From the NCBI RefSeq assembly GCF_036867195.1, contig NZ_JBAJII010000001.1:1612001-1676000 (forward strand): a stretch of DNA of 64,000 bases, given 5' to 3'. Under the pieces are notes generated by a model that saw only the letters and a list, made by a program, of their open reading frames with translations, searched no databases and was not told the DNA's origin. Below are positions 44,366 through 53,655 of this stretch, one piece after another. This DNA is from Arthrobacter sp. Soc17.1.1.1. GTDB lineage: Bacteria; Actinomycetota; Actinomycetes; Actinomycetales; Micrococcaceae. Every line of letters starts with the position of its first letter. Within the stretch, counting starts at the first letter, position 1. The position numbers and the translations under genes are program-made.

Positions 44366-45644
44366 TTTCCCGCTCGTCCCTCGTCCCGTGCCCGTCCTCC
44401 TGCTCGTCCCCCTGCTCGCCCTCACCCTGGTCTCCTGCTCCTCGCCGGGGCCCGCCGGTGGCGCCGTCGCGGATCCTCCGGTCGTCACCCCTGCATCGGT
44501 CCCTCCATCGATCGGCGACGGTCATGGGACGCTCGAGGGCTCCACGGAGGTCGCGGAGCCCCAGCTCCACCTGATGACCCTGGATCCGCAGGGCCGGATC
44601 GGCCTGCTCGACCTGGCCGACGGGACGACCAGTGATGCCGGCCAGGTCCCGGACGTCAGCTCCACCTCGACCGACGGACGCTACCTCTTCGCATCCTCCG
44701 CCACGGGCGGAGCTCTGACAGTCGTCGACAGCGGCATGTGGACGTGGGACCACGAGGACCACTTCCACTACTACCGCGGCGGATCGAGAACCGTCGGCAC
44801 CGTGGAGGGCCTGGGCGAAGCCGTGGTCACCTCCGGCACCTCGGCCACCGGCGTCTACTTCCCCGACAGCGGCGAGGCCACCGTGCTCGACAACGACGCC
44901 CTCGCGAAGGGGGAGCTCGGCGTCCGTGCCGAATTCTCCGTGGAGCCGTATCCCGGCATGCTCGTCCCGCTCTCGGACCTCACCCTCCTGACCCGACCAG
45001 GCGTCGGCGGGGCAGCCGCCTCGGTCCAGGCATACGACGCCGACGGCGAGCCGGTCGAGGGCGCGACCGCCGACTGCATCGACGCCCTGGGCACCATCAC
45101 CACGTCGGTCGGCGCCGTGATCGGGTGCGACGACGGTGCGCTCCTCGCGACCCTCGACGGCGGGGACGTCGCGTACGAACGGATCCCCTACCCGGCCGGC
45201 ACGGATGCGGCGAGGGCGACGGAGTTCCGGGCCCGCGAGGGACGGCCGACCGTCGCCGCGGTGGCGGGGGACCAGGGCGTCTGGCTGCTCGACACGCGTG
45301 AGCGGTCCTGGCAGCTCGTCCGGACCGACGTGCCGCTCCTGCAGGCCTCCGCCGTGGACGACAGGGAAGGGCACGTCGTCGCCCTCGCCGAGGACGGACG
45401 GGTGCTCGTGCTGTCCGCCGACTCCGGCGCGACACTCGCCGCGACGGAACCCCTGCTGACCGAGACGCTGAAGAACCCTGCGCTCCTGGCCGGCGTGGAG
45501 CTGATCGCCGACCAGCACCGCGTGTACCTCAACGCTCCCGCCGAGCAGCAGCTGTTCGAGATCGACTTCGCCGACGGTGCCCGGATCGCCCGCACCTTCG
45601 ACACCGACACCGTCCCCGCGCATCTGGCAGAGGTCGGCCGATGA
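44352..45644 (+). CDS. AztD-like periplasmic metallochaperone lipoprotein (first copy), with His/acid loop
   Basis: A 430-residue exported beta-propeller-like protein. The signal peptide ends in a lipobox LVSC29. The body is a series of short beta repeats (GRIGLLDLADGT, GRYLFASSATGGALTVVDSG) like AztD zinc metallochaperones. A metal-type loop D-H-E-D-H-F-H-Y-Y occurs at 133-141. The GTG at 44352 lies inside the aztB gene, and the stop overlaps the aztC ATG. In Paracoccus AztD passes zinc to AztC; the same job is inferred. The distant similarity to the second copy downstream suggests a duplication. Confidence 0.7.
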   Translation: MRTPDFPLVPRPVPVLLLVPLLALTLVSCSSPGPAGGAVADPPVVTPASVPPSIGDGHGTLEGSTEVAEPQLHLMTLDPQGRIGLLDLADGTTSDAGQVPDVSSTSTDGRYLFASSATGGALTVVDSGMWTWDHEDHFHYYRGGSRTVGTVEGLGEAVVTSGTSATGVYFPDSGEATVLDNDALAKGELGVRAEFSVEPYPGMLVPLSDLTLLTRPGVGGAAASVQAYDADGEPVEGATADCIDALGTITTSVGAVIGCDDGALLATLDGGDVAYERIPYPAGTDAARATEFRAREGRPTVAAVAGDQGVWLLDTRERSWQLVRTDVPLLQASAVDDREGHVVALAEDGRVLVLSADSGATLAATEPLLTETLKNPALLAGVELIADQHRVYLNAPAEQQLFEIDFADGARIARTFDTDTVPAHLAEVGR

Positions 45645-46570
45645 CCCGGACGCAACGGCAGCAGGCCCTGGTGCTGGCTGCGACGACCCTCATCAGTGCC
45701 TCGGGGTGCGCCGCCGCCGGGAGCGACGAGCCGGTCATCGTGGTGACCACCAACATCCTCGGCGACGTGGTGCAGAACGTCGTCGGTGACGAGGCCGAGG
45801 TCCGCGTCCTCATGCAGCCCAACGCCGATCCGCACTCCTTCGAGATCTCCGCGCAGGACGGCGCCATGATGAGGCGGGCGGACCTGATCGTCACCAACGG
45901 CCTCGGTCTCGAGGAGGGCCTGCAGCAGCACATCGACAGCGCCCGGTCAGAGGATGTCCCCCTGCTCGTCGCCGGCGAGGTCATCGAACCCCTCGACTAC
46001 GCCGACGGCGACTCCGGAGGGGAATCGGAGGGTGCACCGGACCCGCACTTCTGGACCGATCCGGCGCTCATGGCCGACGTCGTCGACGAACTGGAGCAGC
46101 AGGTCCTCGGCATCGACGGCATCGATAGCGAAGCCGTCGAAGCCGCTGCTGCCACCTACCAGGCAGACCTCGCAGAGCTCGATGCAGCCATGACCGAAGC
46201 CTTCGCGACGATCCCCGCGGACCGGCGGAACCTGGTGACCAACCACCACGTCTTCGGCTACCTCGCGGAACGCTACGACTTCCGCATCGTCGGTGCTGTG
46301 ATCCCGGGCGGTACCACACTCGCCTCGCCCAGTGCCTCCGACCTGCGCGACCTCGTCGCGGCCATCGAGGAGGCGAGGGTGAGCACCATCTTCGCCGAGT
46401 CCTCCCAGCCGGACCGGCTCGTCCAGGTCCTCGCGGACGGCGCGGACCTCGACGTCGACGTCGTCGAGCTCTTCACCGAGTCGCTCACCGACCCCGGCGA
46501 GGGTGCGGACACGTACCTCGCCATGATGCGCATCAACACCGAGCGCATCTCCACCGGGCTCTCACCCTGA
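45641..46570 (+). CDS. aztC: zinc ABC transporter substrate-binding protein AztC-like
   Basis: A 309-residue cluster A-I solute-binding lipoprotein (lipobox SASGC23). Candidate zinc ligands are H65 (DPHSF), H136 (DPHFW), H202 (TNHHVFGY) and D284 (LTDPGEG), closely parallel to the known AztC set H61/H138/H204/D279. An acidic stretch at 119-134 stands where ZnuA proteins have a His-rich loop, as in AztC. The ATG overlaps the first AztD-like stop, and the second AztD gene follows 26 bp later. Confidence 0.88.
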   Translation: MTRTQRQQALVLAATTLISASGCAAAGSDEPVIVVTTNILGDVVQNVVGDEAEVRVLMQPNADPHSFEISAQDGAMMRRADLIVTNGLGLEEGLQQHIDSARSEDVPLLVAGEVIEPLDYADGDSGGESEGAPDPHFWTDPALMADVVDELEQQVLGIDGIDSEAVEAAAATYQADLAELDAAMTEAFATIPADRRNLVTNHHVFGYLAERYDFRIVGAVIPGGTTLASPSASDLRDLVAAIEEARVSTIFAESSQPDRLVQVLADGADLDVDVVELFTESLTDPGEGADTYLAMMRINTERISTGLSP

Positions 46571-46596
46571 GATCCGACACCACAGGAAGAACGATC

Positions 46597-47850
46597 ATGA
46601 CAGTCATCCCGCTCACCGGACGCTCACGGCACCTGTCCCTCGCCGCAACCGTCGCCACGTCCGCACTGCTCCTGACAGCGTGCGGATCCTCCTCCGAACC
46701 GGCGTCGGAGGCGTCAGCCGCACCGGAAACCACCACCTCGGCCGCAGCTGCATCGCCCACTCCCCGCGTCGCCCTGACCTACGACGGCGGCATCGTCGTC
46801 GTCGACGGGACCACGCTGGAACCCGTCGGCGATCTCCCCATCGAGGGCTTCACGCGCCTCAACCCCGCGGGAGACGGGCGCCACGCCCTCGTCACCGTCC
46901 CCGCCGGCTTCCAGGTCCTGGACCTCGGCACGTGGACCGACTCCTCCGGCTCACAGCAGGCGGAACCGAAGCTCACTGACCTCGTCTTCGGCGCGGACAC
47001 CGCGGGCCACGTGGTCCAGCACGGCGACAAGACCGTCCTCTACGCCGACGGCACGAGCGACACCACCATCTACACCACCGATGATCTCCTCGAGGATCCC
47101 GGGAGCCTCCCGGCGACCGAGGTCATCCCCGGCGGCGATGCCCACCACGGTGTCTCGATCGTCCTCGAGGACGGCACCTTCCTCACCACCGTCGGAACCT
47201 CAGAGAGCCGCTCCGGCATCAAGGCGCTCGACGCCGACGGCAACGAGATCGCCACCAGCGACCAGTGCCCCTCCGTCCACGGCGAGGGGACCGCGATGAA
47301 CGAGGTCGTCGTCTTCGGCTGCAGCGATGGCGCACTCGTCTACGACGGGGGAGAGATCACCAAGATCGACGCCCCGGACGAGTTCGGCCGCATGGGCAAC
47401 GCCTACGTGAGCGAGACCAGCCCCATCATCGCCGGGGACTACAAGTCGGACCCCGACCTGGAGGGCTACCTGCTGCACCAGCTCACGCTGATCGACACCG
47501 AGACCAAGACCATGAAGGTGATCGACCTCCCCGAGGGCGTCGAGTACACCTTCCGCGACGTGGCCCGCGGCCCGGAGGACGAGGTGCTCATCCTCGCCTC
47601 CGACGGCGCCCTGCACAGCATGGACGCCGAGAACGGCGAGATTACCACCTCGATCCCCGTGATCGACCCGTGGCAGGGACCCGCCGAGTGGCAGGACCCG
47701 CACCCCGCGCTCAAGGTCGTCGGAGGTACCGCCTACATCACCGATCCGGCGTCGAAGAAGCTCCACGCCGTCGACATCGCCACGGGCGGGATCACGTCCT
47801 CGGACGAGCTTCCGGGCGCGCCCAACGAGATCGCGGCCGTCGAAGGCTGA
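46597..47850 (+). CDS. aztD: zinc metallochaperone AztD-like (second copy)
   Basis: A 417-residue exported protein with a lipobox (LLTAC) and a Ser/Ala/Thr linker. The beta-propeller body has the AztD pattern RVALTYDGGIVVVDGTTLEPVGDLPIEGFTRLNPAGDGRHALVTVPAGFQVLDLGTW. Histidines that could bind zinc are in GHVVQHGDK, GGDAHHGVS and CPSVHGEG. The short segment after LDLGTW, which in the first copy is His/acid-rich, reads SSGSQQAEP here. It closes the azt operon. Confidence 0.8.
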   Translation: MTVIPLTGRSRHLSLAATVATSALLLTACGSSSEPASEASAAPETTTSAAAASPTPRVALTYDGGIVVVDGTTLEPVGDLPIEGFTRLNPAGDGRHALVTVPAGFQVLDLGTWTDSSGSQQAEPKLTDLVFGADTAGHVVQHGDKTVLYADGTSDTTIYTTDDLLEDPGSLPATEVIPGGDAHHGVSIVLEDGTFLTTVGTSESRSGIKALDADGNEIATSDQCPSVHGEGTAMNEVVVFGCSDGALVYDGGEITKIDAPDEFGRMGNAYVSETSPIIAGDYKSDPDLEGYLLHQLTLIDTETKTMKVIDLPEGVEYTFRDVARGPEDEVLILASDGALHSMDAENGEITTSIPVIDPWQGPAEWQDPHPALKVVGGTAYITDPASKKLHAVDIATGGITSSDELPGAPNEIAAVEG

Positions 47851-47870
47851 CCGACCGGTACGGCAGGGGG

Positions 47871-48695
47871 TCAGGACGCAGACGCGAACGCCGGCCTGGC
47901 GGATGTGCGTGAAGCGACTGTCGTGTGGAGCGGTGCCAGCGCCGCGCCGAGTGCCGAGAGGTACTCGGCGCGGCGCTTCGGCGAGATCCTGGACACAGGC
48001 GCGGACGGGGTGCCCGCGGTGTCGGCGTAGTGGGTCGCGAGTCCGTCCTGCAGCAGCCGCAACGCCTCGGATTTCTGCTGCGACACGGCCGAATGGGTGG
48101 TGCCGAGCTCCGCGGCGACCTCGGTGACGGACCTGCCCTCGAAGAAGACCTGCTCGATGATGTGGCGCATGCGCCCCGGGAGATGCATGACGGCGGCCCG
48201 CAGATGGCGCACCTGCTCCTCGGCGAGCAGCGCGGTCTCGGGAAGCTGCTCGACAGCGGGAACGATGTCCAGCACGGTCTCGTCGAGCGCCTGGATCGAA
48301 CGGCCGGCGTCGTCGAGTGCCGCCTGCACCTCACGGCGGCTGACACCGAGCGTCATGGCGAGCTCATCGACCGTCGGTGTGCGACCGAGCGACGCGGCCA
48401 GCGCGTCCTGCGCCGCCAGGGTCTCGCCGATACGGCGCCGGACGGACCGGGGTGCCCAGTCGTTGGACCGGAGCTCGTCGGCGAACGCGCCGGTGATCCG
48501 GCGACGCGCGTAGGCGCCGAAGGGCACGCCGAGTGTGGGATCGAACGAGTCCGCGGAGGTGATGAGCGCGAGCGCACCCACCGATGCGAGGTCGTCCCTC
48601 GAGAGGTGTGTGGCACGGGCGCACAGGGCGGAGACGAGATATCCGACCAGAGGCAGATTGGCGACGATGAGTTCGTCGCGGTCGTGTGAATGCAT
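47871..48695 (-). CDS. sigma-70 family factor, FliA/WhiG/SigB-like group 3
   Basis: A 274-residue alternative sigma factor. Region 2 (about 10-80: ELIVANLPLVGYLVSALCARATHLSRDDLASVGALALITSADSFDPTLGVPFGAYARRRITGAFADELR) is followed by region 3 (SVRRRIGETLAAQDALAASLGRTPTVDELAMTLGVSRREVQ). Region 4 follows (LRAAVMHLPGRMRHIIEQVFFEGRSVTEVAAELGTTHSAVSQQKSEALRLL). No flagellar or sporulation gene is near. ATG 48695 is chosen for its GGGGAG 7 nt upstream. It faces the azt operon convergently. Confidence 0.88.
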   Translation of the reverse strand: MHSHDRDELIVANLPLVGYLVSALCARATHLSRDDLASVGALALITSADSFDPTLGVPFGAYARRRITGAFADELRSNDWAPRSVRRRIGETLAAQDALAASLGRTPTVDELAMTLGVSRREVQAALDDAGRSIQALDETVLDIVPAVEQLPETALLAEEQVRHLRAAVMHLPGRMRHIIEQVFFEGRSVTEVAAELGTTHSAVSQQKSEALRLLQDGLATHYADTAGTPSAPVSRISPKRRAEYLSALGAALAPLHTTVASRTSARPAFASAS

Positions 48696-48997
48696 GAGCA
48701 AGCTCCCCAGCTGCTTCGATGGCATCGCTGTCCGCTGGTGTCCGGCAAGGGTCTGCCGCGGCGGCAGGATGTCGCTCTGAAGCTATCAGCGGGTTCCTGC
48801 GGGAGGGCTGCGCTGAGCCAATCCTGCCCAAAGGTTGAGTATCTTGCGCTAACGATCGGGGTGACAGGGGAAACGCGCACCTCGACCGACGTCACTGCCG
48901 TCGCCGGGGACCACGGACCGCTCCGGGCGTCGGCCGATGATTCCGCTCTCCCCGGTCCGTCCAACCAGCATCGGACAACGACGCGGGAGGACACGCG

Positions 48998-49195
48998 ATG
49001 ACCCACCGCAGTGGATGGCTGCCGGACGATCTGCACATCGTCTCCGACGCGGACCTGCTCCTGCTGCAGCACGGGGCCCAGTCTCCGTGCCGGCAGGGAA
49101 CAGCAGGTCGGTTCCGGGCGTCGCCCTGGTCCGACGGCCTCGAGCGCGTGCTCGACGAACTCGAGCGCCGGGGCCTGGTCGCGCCAGAGTCATGA
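48998..49195 (+). CDS. small hypothetical protein
   Basis: A 65-residue frame starting at ATG 48998 with GGGAGG 8 nt upstream. The product is soluble and polar (LPDDLHIVSDADLLLLQHG...DGLERVLDELERRGLVAPES), ending in a possible amphipathic helix. No family is recognised. The good ribosome binding site is the main support. Confidence 0.4.
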   Translation: MTHRSGWLPDDLHIVSDADLLLLQHGAQSPCRQGTAGRFRASPWSDGLERVLDELERRGLVAPES

Positions 49196-49270
49196 CGGGG
49201 TACCGGTCTCCGGGTGCACCTGAGCGACCGTGAGGGTGGCTCCGTCGTGGAGACAGAGCCGGGCCGGAGC

Positions 49271-49318
49271 ACCCCTACCACCAGGCCCCGGTCCGGGATC
49301 GGGCGCAGTGGTAGGGGT
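49271..49318 (-). terminator. probable terminator of the adhC-like gene
   Basis: Eleven-base arms (ACCCCTACCAC and its exact complement) enclose 26 bases that are themselves GC-rich and can fold further. It lies 29 nt beyond the dehydrogenase stop. Confidence 0.6.
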
Positions 49319-49347
49319 CGCGACGTATCCGGGACCGGGCTGGTCGC

Positions 49348-50394
49348 CTAGGCGAAGGTGGCGGCGTCGATGACGAACCGGTAGCGGACGTCCGAGGCGA
49401 GGACGCGCTCGTAGGCGTCGTTGATCCTGTCCGCCGGGATGACCTCGATCTCGGCACCGATGCCGTTCCGGGCGCAGAAGTCGAGCATCTCCTGTGTCTC
49501 CGCGATGCCGCCGATCATGGAACCGGCGAACGAACGGCGACCGCCGATGAGTGCCATCGCATTCACCGGCAGTGGCTCGGCAGGCGCGCCGACGTTGACG
49601 AGGGCGCCGTCGACCGTCAGGAGTCCCAGGAAGGCGCTGATGTCGATGCTGGCGCTGACCGTGTTGATGATGAGGTCGAACGAGCCGGCCAGGTCGGTGA
49701 ACGTGGTGTCGTCGCTGGTGGCGTAGTAATGGTCCGCGCCCAGGCGGAGGCCGTCCTCCTGCTTCTTGAGGGACTGTGAGAGGACGGTGACGTCGGCGCC
49801 CATGGCGTGCGCGATCTTGACGGCCATGTGGCCCAAGCCGCCGAGACCGATCACGGCGACTTTCTTGCCGGGGCCGGCGCCCCAGCGGTGCAGGGGTGAG
49901 TAGGTCGTGATACCGGCGCAGAGCAGGGGAGCGGCGGCGTCGAGCCCGATGCCCTCGGGGATCCTCAGGACGAAGTCCTCGGTGACGACGACGTGGGTGG
50001 AGTAGCCGCCCTGGGTGATGGTTCCGTCGCGGTCGGTGGCGCCGTAGGTGCCGACCATCCCGTTGACGCAGTACTGCTCGTCGCCCGCCGTGCAGTTCCT
50101 GCACTCACCGCAGGAGTTGACCATGCAACCGACGCCGACGCGATCGCCGACCGAGTGCTTGGTCACTTCGGAGCCGACTTCCGCGACGACGCCGGCGATC
50201 TCGTGTCCGGGTACCAGCGGGTAGGGCTGCGGACCCCAGTCACCCTGCACGGTGTGGATGTCGGAGTGGCAGATGCCGGCGTACTTGATCTCGATCAGGA
50301 CGTCATGGGGGCCGACGTCGCGGCGTTCGATGGTGGTGGGGGCGAGGTCGCCGTCGGCGGAGGGTGAGGCGTAAGCGGACACGGTGGTGGTCAT
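49348..50394 (-). CDS. NAD(P)-dependent alcohol dehydrogenase, AdhC/YahK-like
   Basis: A 348-residue zinc-dependent medium-chain dehydrogenase. Catalytic zinc ligands are in ICHSDIH and PGHEIAG, the structural zinc cysteines are in [17 protein letters not shown], and the cofactor fold is [13 protein letters not shown]. It resembles the cinnamyl-alcohol dehydrogenase-like AdhC group that reduces aldehydes with NADPH. AAGGAG 6 nt before the ATG fixes the start. The merR-type gene just upstream on the same strand may control it. Confidence 0.9.
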   Translation of the reverse strand: MTTTVSAYASPSADGDLAPTTIERRDVGPHDVLIEIKYAGICHSDIHTVQGDWGPQPYPLVPGHEIAGVVAEVGSEVTKHSVGDRVGVGCMVNSCGECRNCTAGDEQYCVNGMVGTYGATDRDGTITQGGYSTHVVVTEDFVLRIPEGIGLDAAAPLLCAGITTYSPLHRWGAGPGKKVAVIGLGGLGHMAVKIAHAMGADVTVLSQSLKKQEDGLRLGADHYYATSDDTTFTDLAGSFDLIINTVSASIDISAFLGLLTVDGALVNVGAPAEPLPVNAMALIGGRRSFAGSMIGGIAETQEMLDFCARNGIGAEIEVIPADRINDAYERVLASDVRYRFVIDAATFA

Positions 50395-50429
50395 GTGTTT
50401 TCTCCTTCTAGGGGCATTCAGTTGCAGGT

Positions 50430-50447
50430 CACGGCCGCCCGGCCGTG
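50430..50447 (-). terminator. small hairpin between merR-like and adhC-like genes
   Basis: CACGGCC and its complement are separated by 4 nt, 76 nt past the merR-like stop. It could weaken readthrough into the dehydrogenase gene; support is modest. Confidence 0.4.
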
Positions 50448-50523
50448 GTCCTGGTCGACGATGTGGGGCATGAAGTGGGCGCGCCTGACGCGCGGATCGA
50501 CGGATCCTGTGTCGGGTGGGTGC

Positions 50524-50997
50524 CTACTGCTTCTTGGTCTTCTTGAGGTCGTCAGCCAGGGAGCGCGCTTCATCCGACAGTTGCGCGGCCCTGGAGTCGT
50601 CCCCGGCCTGCACGGCCTGCCAGTAGTCGATCTTCAGTGCGACGTAGCGTTCGCGCAGGGCGATGGACTTCGCCTCGATGGCCAGCTGTTCCTGCTGTGC
50701 CTTCAACAGCTCGATCTGCTCTGGGGCAGCAGCCGCCCCGAGCGTCCCGTTCCCGATGTAGCGACGCATGTCGCTCACCGACATTCCCGTTGCGCTCAGG
50801 CAGGAGACCCAGGTCAGCAGATCAAGGTCCTCCGGCGTGTAGACCCGGTGCTTGCTGGTCGCGCCCCGAGAGATCGGCGTGATCACACCGATCGACTCGT
50901 AATAGCGCAGCGTGCTCGCCGGCAGTCCCGTCAGGGCCGCCGCTTCCTTGATCGTGTAGGTTCTCCGGATGGTCGGTGCGCTCATCTCCTCAACCAT
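50524..50997 (-). CDS. MerR family transcriptional regulator
   Basis: A 157-residue regulator. The HTH is visible as YTIKEAAALTGLPASTLRYYESIGVITPISRGATSKHRVYTPEDLDLLTWVSCLSATGMSVSDMRRYI (about 14-80), followed by a long dimerisation helix. There are no metal-binding cysteines in the C-terminal part, so it is of the small-molecule or aldehyde-type group rather than metal-sensing. A perfect 16-bp palindrome sits immediately upstream of the start. The target is probably its own promoter and the neighbouring dehydrogenase. Confidence 0.85.
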   Translation of the reverse strand: MVEEMSAPTIRRTYTIKEAAALTGLPASTLRYYESIGVITPISRGATSKHRVYTPEDLDLLTWVSCLSATGMSVSDMRRYIGNGTLGAAAAPEQIELLKAQQEQLAIEAKSIALRERYVALKIDYWQAVQAGDDSRAAQLSDEARSLADDLKKTKKQ

Positions 50998-51002
50998 AGG
51001 AA

Positions 51003-51018
51003 CTTCAAGTACTTGAAG
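51003..51018. promoter_or_regulatory. perfect palindrome, probable MerR operator
   Basis: CTTCAAGTACTTGAAG is a fully symmetric 16-mer that ends 5 nt before the merR-like ATG. The CTTCAAG half-site type is common for MerR regulators of aldehyde or oxidative stress genes. Confidence 0.75.
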
Positions 51019-51060
51019 ACAAGCTGAGGCCGGCAGGGAGGCTGTTGAGGATCAAGGACA

Positions 51061-51101
51061 CAGCAGAGGGGTGTCAGCCTGCGCTGACAGCCCCTCTGCT
51101 G
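51061..51101 (-). terminator. terminator of the manganese catalase gene
   Basis: Two stacked stems (11 bp CAGCAGAGGGG and 6 bp GTCAGC with their complements, offset by short bulges) form a long hairpin 14 nt beyond the catalase stop. Confidence 0.75.
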
Positions 51102-51114
51102 GGTGTCCTGGCAG

Positions 51115-52071
51115 CTACCGGGTGGTCATGGGGCCGAAGGTTGCGTCGATGTCGGCCATCTCCATGTCCGCCGTGGCCTGGATCAGGGCGAGCAGCTCGG
51201 GATCCAGTCCGGGGGCGAACTCCTCCAGCCGCTCGGGGGCGATCTGCGACGGCACACCCTCGGGGGCCTGCTCGCTGGCGTCGAGGGTCGTCCCGTCGTT
51301 CGACGGGGACAGCCCCTGGTAGATCTTGCCGGCCTCCGACTGTCCCTTGAGATCGAAGGTGTACTGCTTGCTCTGCAGCCCGAGGTCGAGGAGCTTCTTG
51401 ACCTCGGGGAACTGCTCGGCGTTGGTCTTCGGGATGGGTAGCAGCGACTTCCAGTTCACGCCGAGGGTCTCGAGGGCCTTGGCGTAGCCGTTCTCGTGGG
51501 CCTGGTCGCGGACGATCAGGTAGGAGATGGTGGAGCGGGCGGTCTTGTTCTCCGTCATCTCGTACATGCGGCACTTCTGCAGTCGGCCGGTCGCCTCGAG
51601 CATCAGGTTGTACAGGAGGTCCAGGGGGAGGTTGCCCGAGTTGTAGACGTAGCTGCCGCTCCAGGGATTGCCCGCCGAGTCGACGGGCAGGGCACCCTGC
51701 GCGCCCACGAGGTAGTGGTGGATGTTGCCCTGGGACAGGGCGAGGTTCAGCGGGATCGCGCCTCCGGCACCGGGGGTGTCCAGCGGGTCGTCGAGTTTGC
51801 CCTGGTAGCGCGGAGACCCGTCGAGGAGGCGGGAGATGGTGGTGCCGATCAGCTCGACATGGCTGATCTCCTCAGTGCCGATGCCCTGGATCAGGTCGCG
51901 GTAGGGCTTGGCGGCGGCGCCGCGGAAGTTCATGCTCTGGAACAGGTACTGCATCATGGTGCGCATCTCGCCGAACTGCCCGCCCAGGCCCTCCTGGAGG
52001 GCGTTGGCGGCCGCGGGATCCGGCTCGTCAGGGATGATCTCGTTGATGAGCTGCTGGACGTGGAAGAACAT
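51115..52071 (-). CDS. manganese catalase
   Basis: A 318-residue non-haem catalase that splits hydrogen peroxide at a dimanganese site. Ligands E35 (GQFGEMRTMMQ), E68 and H71 (TEEISHVE) correspond to the known E35/E66/H69 set. Later ligands fall in LEATGRLQ and DQAHENGY. GGAGG lies 4-5 nt before ATG 52071, which sets the start inside a longer open frame. The C-terminal 80 residues form the usual extended tail. It stands beside a MerR/aldehyde dehydrogenase pair and a ZIP transporter, a stress-type neighbourhood. Confidence 0.92.
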   Translation of the reverse strand: MFFHVQQLINEIIPDEPDPAAANALQEGLGGQFGEMRTMMQYLFQSMNFRGAAAKPYRDLIQGIGTEEISHVELIGTTISRLLDGSPRYQGKLDDPLDTPGAGGAIPLNLALSQGNIHHYLVGAQGALPVDSAGNPWSGSYVYNSGNLPLDLLYNLMLEATGRLQKCRMYEMTENKTARSTISYLIVRDQAHENGYAKALETLGVNWKSLLPIPKTNAEQFPEVKKLLDLGLQSKQYTFDLKGQSEAGKIYQGLSPSNDGTTLDASEQAPEGVPSQIAPERLEEFAPGLDPELLALIQATADMEMADIDATFGPMTTR

Positions 52072-52255
52072 GGAACCTCCTGATGACAGGCGGAAAAGGA
52101 AAGCCGCCTTACCTTCACCCTTCACTGCCGGACCTGAGAGCACAAGTGGGCGGTGACCAGCTGTGAGCGAGCTCGAACGAATCTCCGGAGTGTGCACTGG
52201 TGCCCGGGGGCACCAGGGACCAAGCAACCGCTCGTGGGATCGCTCACGTGGACGC

Positions 52256-53047
52256 TCACATGAGGGACAGGGTGAAGGAGAGGACAAAACCGGCGGCAGT
52301 GCTCATGGCCACTGCTGGTCCACCGTGTTCGTAGGCTTCAGGCATCAGGGTGTCGGCCAGGGACGCGATGACAGCACCGGCGGCGAAGGCCAGGGGCAGC
52401 GAGATGGCTTCCGGGTCTGCCCCTGAGAGGGGACCGGCGCCGATGAGGACAGCGACAACCAGGAGGACGGCACAGGCCCCCCACAGCCCGAGGATCCGCT
52501 GGGTGGACCGGCCCTGGGACCGCATCGACGACGCTCCGACGAGGGCTTCGGGGAGGTTGGAGACGAAGATCGCGGCCAGGAGGGCAAGGCCTCCGGTTCC
52601 TCCGCCCAGTGCCACACCGAGGGCCACGTTCTCCGGGACGCCGTCCAGGGTGACGGCGGCAAGAAGGGCCAGGCCTGCCGCGCCGCGTACTGAGGCTTTG
52701 GAGGCTGACTGGTCCGAAGCGGCAGCGTCGGTGTCCAGTTTCGCACTGCCTTCATGCTCATCGGCCGGTGTGGGATCCTCGCCTGCTTGGGCCCATCGGT
52801 CGAGCAGGGCACTGAGGACGGTGAAGACGAGGGCGCCTGCGAGCAGGCCCAGTGCCGCGCGCCAGATACCGCCCTGTTCGAACGCATCCTCGAACAGTTC
52901 GAAGGCCAGAGCGGTGATCAGCGATCCTGCGGCAAAGGACAGCAGGATAGCCAGCACCCGTTTGGGAAGATCGAACCGCACACCGATCAGAGCGCCGATG
53001 ATCAGCGCGCTGGAGGCCACCACACCGAACAGCAGCGACATCATCAT
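52256..53047 (-). CDS. ZIP family metal transporter
   Basis: A 263-residue membrane protein with seven to eight segments and a polar loop (about 90-120) between TM3 and TM4. The ZIP core is recognised from DGVPENVALGVAL in TM4 and SNLPEALVGASS in TM5, where the usual His is replaced by Asp and Asn. Such proteins move divalent cations, perhaps Zn or Mn; manganese would suit the adjacent Mn-catalase, but this is inference. The start has three consecutive ATG codons and no clear Shine-Dalgarno. Confidence 0.8.
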   Translation of the reverse strand: MMMSLLFGVVASSALIIGALIGVRFDLPKRVLAILLSFAAGSLITALAFELFEDAFEQGGIWRAALGLLAGALVFTVLSALLDRWAQAGEDPTPADEHEGSAKLDTDAAASDQSASKASVRGAAGLALLAAVTLDGVPENVALGVALGGGTGGLALLAAIFVSNLPEALVGASSMRSQGRSTQRILGLWGACAVLLVVAVLIGAGPLSGADPEAISLPLAFAAGAVIASLADTLMPEAYEHGGPAVAMSTAAGFVLSFTLSLM

Positions 53048-53130
53048 GCGGCAAGTATGCGACCACTACACGAACCAGGCCAGCGACGAGCGACGCCTCC
53101 CGATACACGAGGGAGCGGACCCGTTCCTGG

Positions 53131-53655
53131 TCACGATCGGTGCAAGCGGGGCCCGAATGCCTGGGCGAGGAGATCCTCGGCGTGAGGGTTGGGCAACCAC
53201 AGCAGCTTGTGCTCACTTCCGTCGGTCATCCTGATACGCAACCGGGAAGAGCTGATTCCGGGCCGGTAGTCGAGAGTGTCGATATCGTCGCGGCCGAGGA
53301 TCAAGGCCTTCGGCTGATGATCGAGCTCGCCCGCCCATGTCTCCTTCTCGACCTCGACCACCGCGCCTGGTGCGGGACGGGTACTGGCGAACTTCTTGCC
53401 CGCCGCCTGCACCGCGAGGAGTCCCAGGCCTCCTGCCGCAGCGGCGGCACCGCCTATCGCACCACCTTTCGCCGCGGACCTCAGGGTGAGCTCACGCCGA
53501 CCGATCCGAACCACGTGATCCGGTGTCAGCCACAGTTCACCATGGCCCCAGTTCAGCCAACCCGTCGTGCAGGAGTCGGCCAGGAGAGCGATCCTCACGC
53601 CTGCCACCGTCCAGCGGATCCTGACATCACAAGAGAGGCAAGCATCGAACTCCAT
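53131..53655 (-). CDS. hypothetical protein with a glycine/alanine-rich hydrophobic segment
   Basis: A 174-residue protein of unknown function. The first 60 residues look like beta strands (GELWLTPDHVVRIGRRELTL). About 62-88 is a Gly/Ala-rich hydrophobic stretch (GGAIGGAAAAAGGLGLLAVQAAG) that may enter the membrane. The C-terminal half again has strands and ends in an acidic-basic tail. The flanking beta parts recall a PH/GRAM-like fold interrupted by a hairpin; this is only a guess. Confidence 0.6.
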   Translation of the reverse strand: MEFDACLSCDVRIRWTVAGVRIALLADSCTTGWLNWGHGELWLTPDHVVRIGRRELTLRSAAKGGAIGGAAAAAGGLGLLAVQAAGKKFASTRPAPGAVVEVEKETWAGELDHQPKALILGRDDIDTLDYRPGISSSRLRIRMTDGSEHKLLWLPNPHAEDLLAQAFGPRLHRS

